From: Acanthaster planci
Taxonomy: Eukaryota > Echinodermata > Asteroidea > Valvatida > Acanthasteridae
Direction of reading: 5' to 3'
DNA length: 21,902 bases
Assembly (NCBI RefSeq): GCF_001949145.1
Contig: NW_019091518.1
Coordinates: 662,203-684,104 of the forward strand
This document shows positions 19,600 to 21,902 of the stretch, in pieces; within the stretch, counting starts at the first letter, position 1, and every line of letters begins with the position of its first letter. The notes below the pieces were generated by a model. The model did no database searches and was not told where the DNA came from. It saw nothing but the letters and a program-made list of their open reading frames with translations. Both the position numbers and the translations under genes were made by a program.

Positions 19600-19622
19600 G
19601 GTGACCACTGGGACTATGTTAC
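19387..19622 (-). CDS. GPR155: Exon 1: start codon, first transporter helices
   Basis: Coding starts at 19599 and gives residues 1-71. The ATG sits in a good context (CACCATG, A at -3), 23 nt inside an exon whose acceptor reads TTCCTACAG. The donor at 19386 is AAG|GTGGGT, phase 0. After a short N-terminus with an NST glycosylation sequon come LYPAILECFGIILLGYVAGR (residues 16-35) and KGLGNYVTYFALPALVFKSM, both close to human LYCHOS. If I count correctly, human F43, P44, E48 and Y57 correspond to Y17, P18, E22 and Y31. The N-terminus is about 26 residues shorter than human. An in-frame upstream ATG at 19650 would add 17 residues if the acceptor is not used; I prefer the spliced form with translation from 19599. 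Confidence 0.85.
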
Positions 19623-19854
19623 CTGTAGGAATGTGTTTACCAAATGTCAAATATTTAGCTTTTGTTTTATCTGTTTACATCACCATTAGCATCAAAAATT
19701 GTTTAAAACCTATTTTCACATGAGCCACGCGAAGACGGTTGTAGGCCCTCGGACCCTACATGTACATGTAGACCTGTCAAACATCACCCTACTCCTAGTC
19801 GTCGAGCCCTGTTTACGGGTCTACAGATCACCACAACATCATGGTATTGTTACG

Positions 19855-19945
19855 CCCCAACTATAAAATCCGTCCAAACTACCATCCCAACTATAGTTGG
19901 GCCCGTCCAAACTAGAAACCTACAGTTGGGCTGGCCCAACTATAC
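19855..19945. repeat. Palindromic CCCAACTATAGTTGGG cluster
   Basis: A perfect 16-bp palindrome at 19886-19901 sits between a CCCCAACTATA half-site at the left and an AGTTGGGCTGGCCCAACTATA inverted pair at the right. GTCCAAACTA also occurs twice. The symmetry suggests a small MITE or nested insertions, but I cannot define its ends. Confidence 0.6.
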
Positions 19946-21566
19946 AGCATAGCACAGAGGCCCACTGTGCATGTATCCAGCAAAGTCATTTTTTTTACTG
20001 TCTGACTGTGTCATGTCATAGATGAAGTGCCATATTTTAGATGAATTATGTCAAGTGTAAGATGAATAAACTTGGATAAGGTTGAGAAAATTTCTATTAG
20101 AAGTAAATTGGTCAACAACAATTCAACGCCAGCCCATCTGCAGGACTATAGACGCTGTATATGTCATGCTATAGTTACGGCGTAAACAGTATCATCCTTC
20201 CTCCATGGTCCGACGTTGTCCTAAACCAATAAAATTCATAAACAATCAAATTGCGCATATTTACCACTGAAAATGTTTATGACTTGCAAAACGCTTCTGC
20301 CTCGGCTAGGCTGTTTCAGACTGGCTTTTCATCAGCGTAAGGGACTCTCCGTTTAGCGGCGTCCATATGGCATAATAAGTAATCGTTATGTTTCGATGTA
20401 GGCTGAGGCCTATTATATTGCGATTGTCATGCGCGTGATCACTCTGGCTGCCACCTTAAACCAGGGCAAGCCTACACGATCATGACGTAACAAACCTAAC
20501 AAAGGTCTCCACGTGCTGTGCCAGAGTGCGGTAGGCAGTACCGCCTTCACCTTTCAACAGAATTTCCTGCCTTCCAAAAACGCAACGGAACAGGTGAACT
20601 CGAACGCATGCCAACTCGTACACACTGCCCTCAGTTGACCAACCCCCGACGCGGCGAGGCCCATACAGACAAAGCACAGACCGTACGCGCATGCAGTGCA
20701 CTGAGGTTTTGCCCAGCTCATTAACATTAAAAGTGCCCCCCCCCACAGTATCTTTTGAAAAACGAGATTGTTTGGCCCCCAAAATTGTGAGATTGTGTAA
20801 GTCGCTGCCAGGATCAAGTCTACCGTCCTCCCGTGCTTTGACTTGAGGGCAGAATGGCCAAAAATACGGTAGAAAAAGGCACTAGACGCCAAAGAAAGTA
20901 GAGGGTTGCCACTTGAAAAATGGCCGAATGCCATCATGTCGGCTAAGTTCTGGCGGCTTGTTGTTCCGGATGTTCACGAACAGCTCGATTTGTGTTCATG
21001 GGTCGGCCGCTCGAACGCAACATGCAACATGTCGGCGTCCATATACGTGATATGAGAGTTAAGGTTTGGATGGGCTGAATTCTTTTCTATATAAACAGGA
21101 ACATTGATTTCTGTGTTACGGAAAATAATTAATGTTAATTTTGCAATGCTTCCCATTGTCTACATGGTCTATAGCTTTTGAAGCCATCTTTCTACTTTTT
21201 GCAGCTGTTCAAAAATCAAAATCTCACGAGTTTTTCCGTGAGTTCTTGTAAAACCCCGACGAGGAATGATGTGTGATCCTGTTCCAAGAACAGTTGAGTC
21301 GTGTTCCCGCCGTTCGAGCGCGAGAACAAGAAACCCCTCAGCGGCCCAAACTCGACCGTCATGTACGGGTGGCGCTATTTATGTTCGCTGGGGGCGTGAC
21401 ATCTACATAGTGTCGTCTGGGGGTATGTCGGTAACAAGAGCATTTGCAGACGTTGTCGGAGTTTTCCAGAGTTTTTGTTCTTCCTGGTATTTTTCTTCTT
21501 TTTTAAAAATTTGTATGGAAAAACTGCAAGACGCAAACTCACTGCTACAAAGCTGTTACATACATG

Positions 21567-21575
21567 TATAAAAGG
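21567..21575 (+). promoter_or_regulatory. Possible TATA box facing right
   Basis: TATAAAAGG lies 35 bp before an ATG at 21602, with a start site expected near 21597. The match to the TATA consensus is good but a 9-bp motif can occur by chance. Confidence 0.3.
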
Positions 21576-21601
21576 TCCAGCATTTGTATCCACGCCTTGT
21601 G

Positions 21602-21902
21602 ATGGCTACACTCAACGTACACAAACGGTTTCTGCCTGGACGTAATTCACTAAATTCTTTTAAAAAGAATCAGGAGAAAATGCCGTATAGTGCGGTGGAG
21701 AGCGCCCACCCAACCCGGAGGGCGCTGGAAATGGTGAACCACAGGGGCCTTAATTGTCCGGAGCGAGAGGTGGACCAAGTACCTACGCGGTTAGGCCACC
21801 GTATGGGGGCTGGGGCGGCAGCGCCCGCTGAAGTCTTACCGGCCGGCGCGGCACTAAAACCCTGGTCCGAAGGGTGCAGACCACTAATTCAAGTGAGAAT
21901 TT
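21602..21902 (+). CDS. Possible 5' end of an unidentified gene, open to window edge
   Basis: From ATG at 21602 the frame stays open for 100 codons to the end of the window, after an in-frame TAA inside the TATA box. It begins MATLNVHKRFLPGRNSLNSF and then becomes arginine, proline and alanine rich (PTRRALEMVN, GAGAAAPAEV). I recognise no domain. The later part is CpG-rich, which lowers stop frequency, so chance is a fair alternative. It could be a first exon of a divergent neighbour, a transposon frame, or nothing. Confidence 0.2.
   Translation, partial: MATLNVHKRFLPGRNSLNSFKKNQEKMPYSAVESAHPTRRALEMVNHRGLNCPEREVDQVPTRLGHRMGAGAAAPAEVLPAGAALKPWSEGCRPLIQVRI
21840..21902 (-). other. Possible non-coding first exon of the GPR155-like gene
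   Basis: On the minus strand, GC-rich sequence ends in GGCCG|GTAAGA, a strong donor with the intron beginning at 21839. There is no ATG in the exon part within the window. Splicing to the acceptor at 19623 would give a 5' UTR leading into exon 1. This is inferred from the donor and CpG context only. Confidence 0.25.

Larger units (their letters stand above)
19623..21839 (-). other. Upstream region: probable 5' UTR intron and promoter flank
   Basis: If exon 1 uses the acceptor at 19623-19625, the true 5' end lies farther right and this is a 5' UTR intron. It holds CCAACTATA palindromes (19855-19945). The minus-strand open frame at 20554-20937 has no family resemblance. CpG density rises from about 21260. 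I see no coding exon. Confidence 0.5.

Noticed and set aside
20510-20515. CACGTG hexamer as a CLEAR-type lysosomal gene element, with TGACGTAA nearby
   Set aside because: The flanks do not match the 10-bp CLEAR consensus, and CACGTG also occurs in introns at about 3443, 10206 and 16797, so there is no enrichment.
20554-20937. 127-codon minus-strand frame upstream of exon 1
   Set aside because: It has hydrophobic stretches but no resemblance to a known N-terminus, no good splice link to exon 1, and a competing frame over the same bases.
21700-21880. tRNA-like or tRNA-derived SINE sequence in the GC-rich edge
   Set aside because: I could not find matching A and B boxes or a cloverleaf.
1-21902. 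CRISPR array, bacterial operon, rRNA or autonomous transposon
   Set aside because: There are no regularly spaced repeats with unique spacers, no prokaryotic gene packing, no rRNA, and no transposase or reverse transcriptase frame in the sequence.

Overview
The window is eukaryotic nuclear DNA. It has short exons with GT-AG introns, simple repeats, decayed non-autonomous transposons and no operon-like spacing. Frequent TACATGTA-type tracts, motifs such as TAGGCCTA and the exon sequences suggest a marine invertebrate, most likely a deuterostome (echinoderm, hemichordate or amphioxus). That assignment is an inference and I cannot fix the species.

Almost the whole window is one minus-strand gene. 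Eleven coding exons, from 19599 down to 309, join without a frame error into 638 residues. The product matches the first three quarters of GPR155/LYCHOS, the lysosomal cholesterol sensor that fuses a PIN-like transporter domain to a GPCR-like bundle and a C-terminal DEP domain. The match is judged from recall of the human protein. Exons 1-6 carry the transporter-like part, exons 7-10 the GPCR-like helices, and exons 10-11 a long acidic/serine-rich cytoplasmic loop plus the start of the next helix. The last helix or helices, the DEP domain and the 3' UTR must lie beyond position 1. Every exon has consensus acceptor and donor dinucleotides, and all phases agree.

Region by region: 1-308 is intron after exon 11. 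309-13265 holds exons 11 to 2 with introns of 0.5-2.9 kb. 13266-19386 is a 6.1 kb first coding intron rich in repeats. 19387-19622 is exon 1 with the start codon. 19623-21902 is upstream or 5' UTR intron sequence, becoming CpG-rich at the right edge. There I see a possible non-coding first exon (minus strand) and, facing the other way, a TATA box followed by a 100-codon frame that is open to the window end. Both are weak calls.

The introns hold a set of small transposon relics that can be read directly. These are two piggyBac-like elements at TTAA, a 119-bp PIF/Harbinger-like MITE with a TTA duplication and a second copy swollen by TACATG tracts, and a hAT-like element. There is also a foldback repeat with arms of about 75-80 bp, a diverged ~300-bp tandem duplication, two dispersed repeat pairs, a 12-bp minisatellite, and a G-quadruplex motif just inside the intron after exon 4. 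I found no reverse transcriptase, transposase, tRNA, rRNA or CRISPR array.
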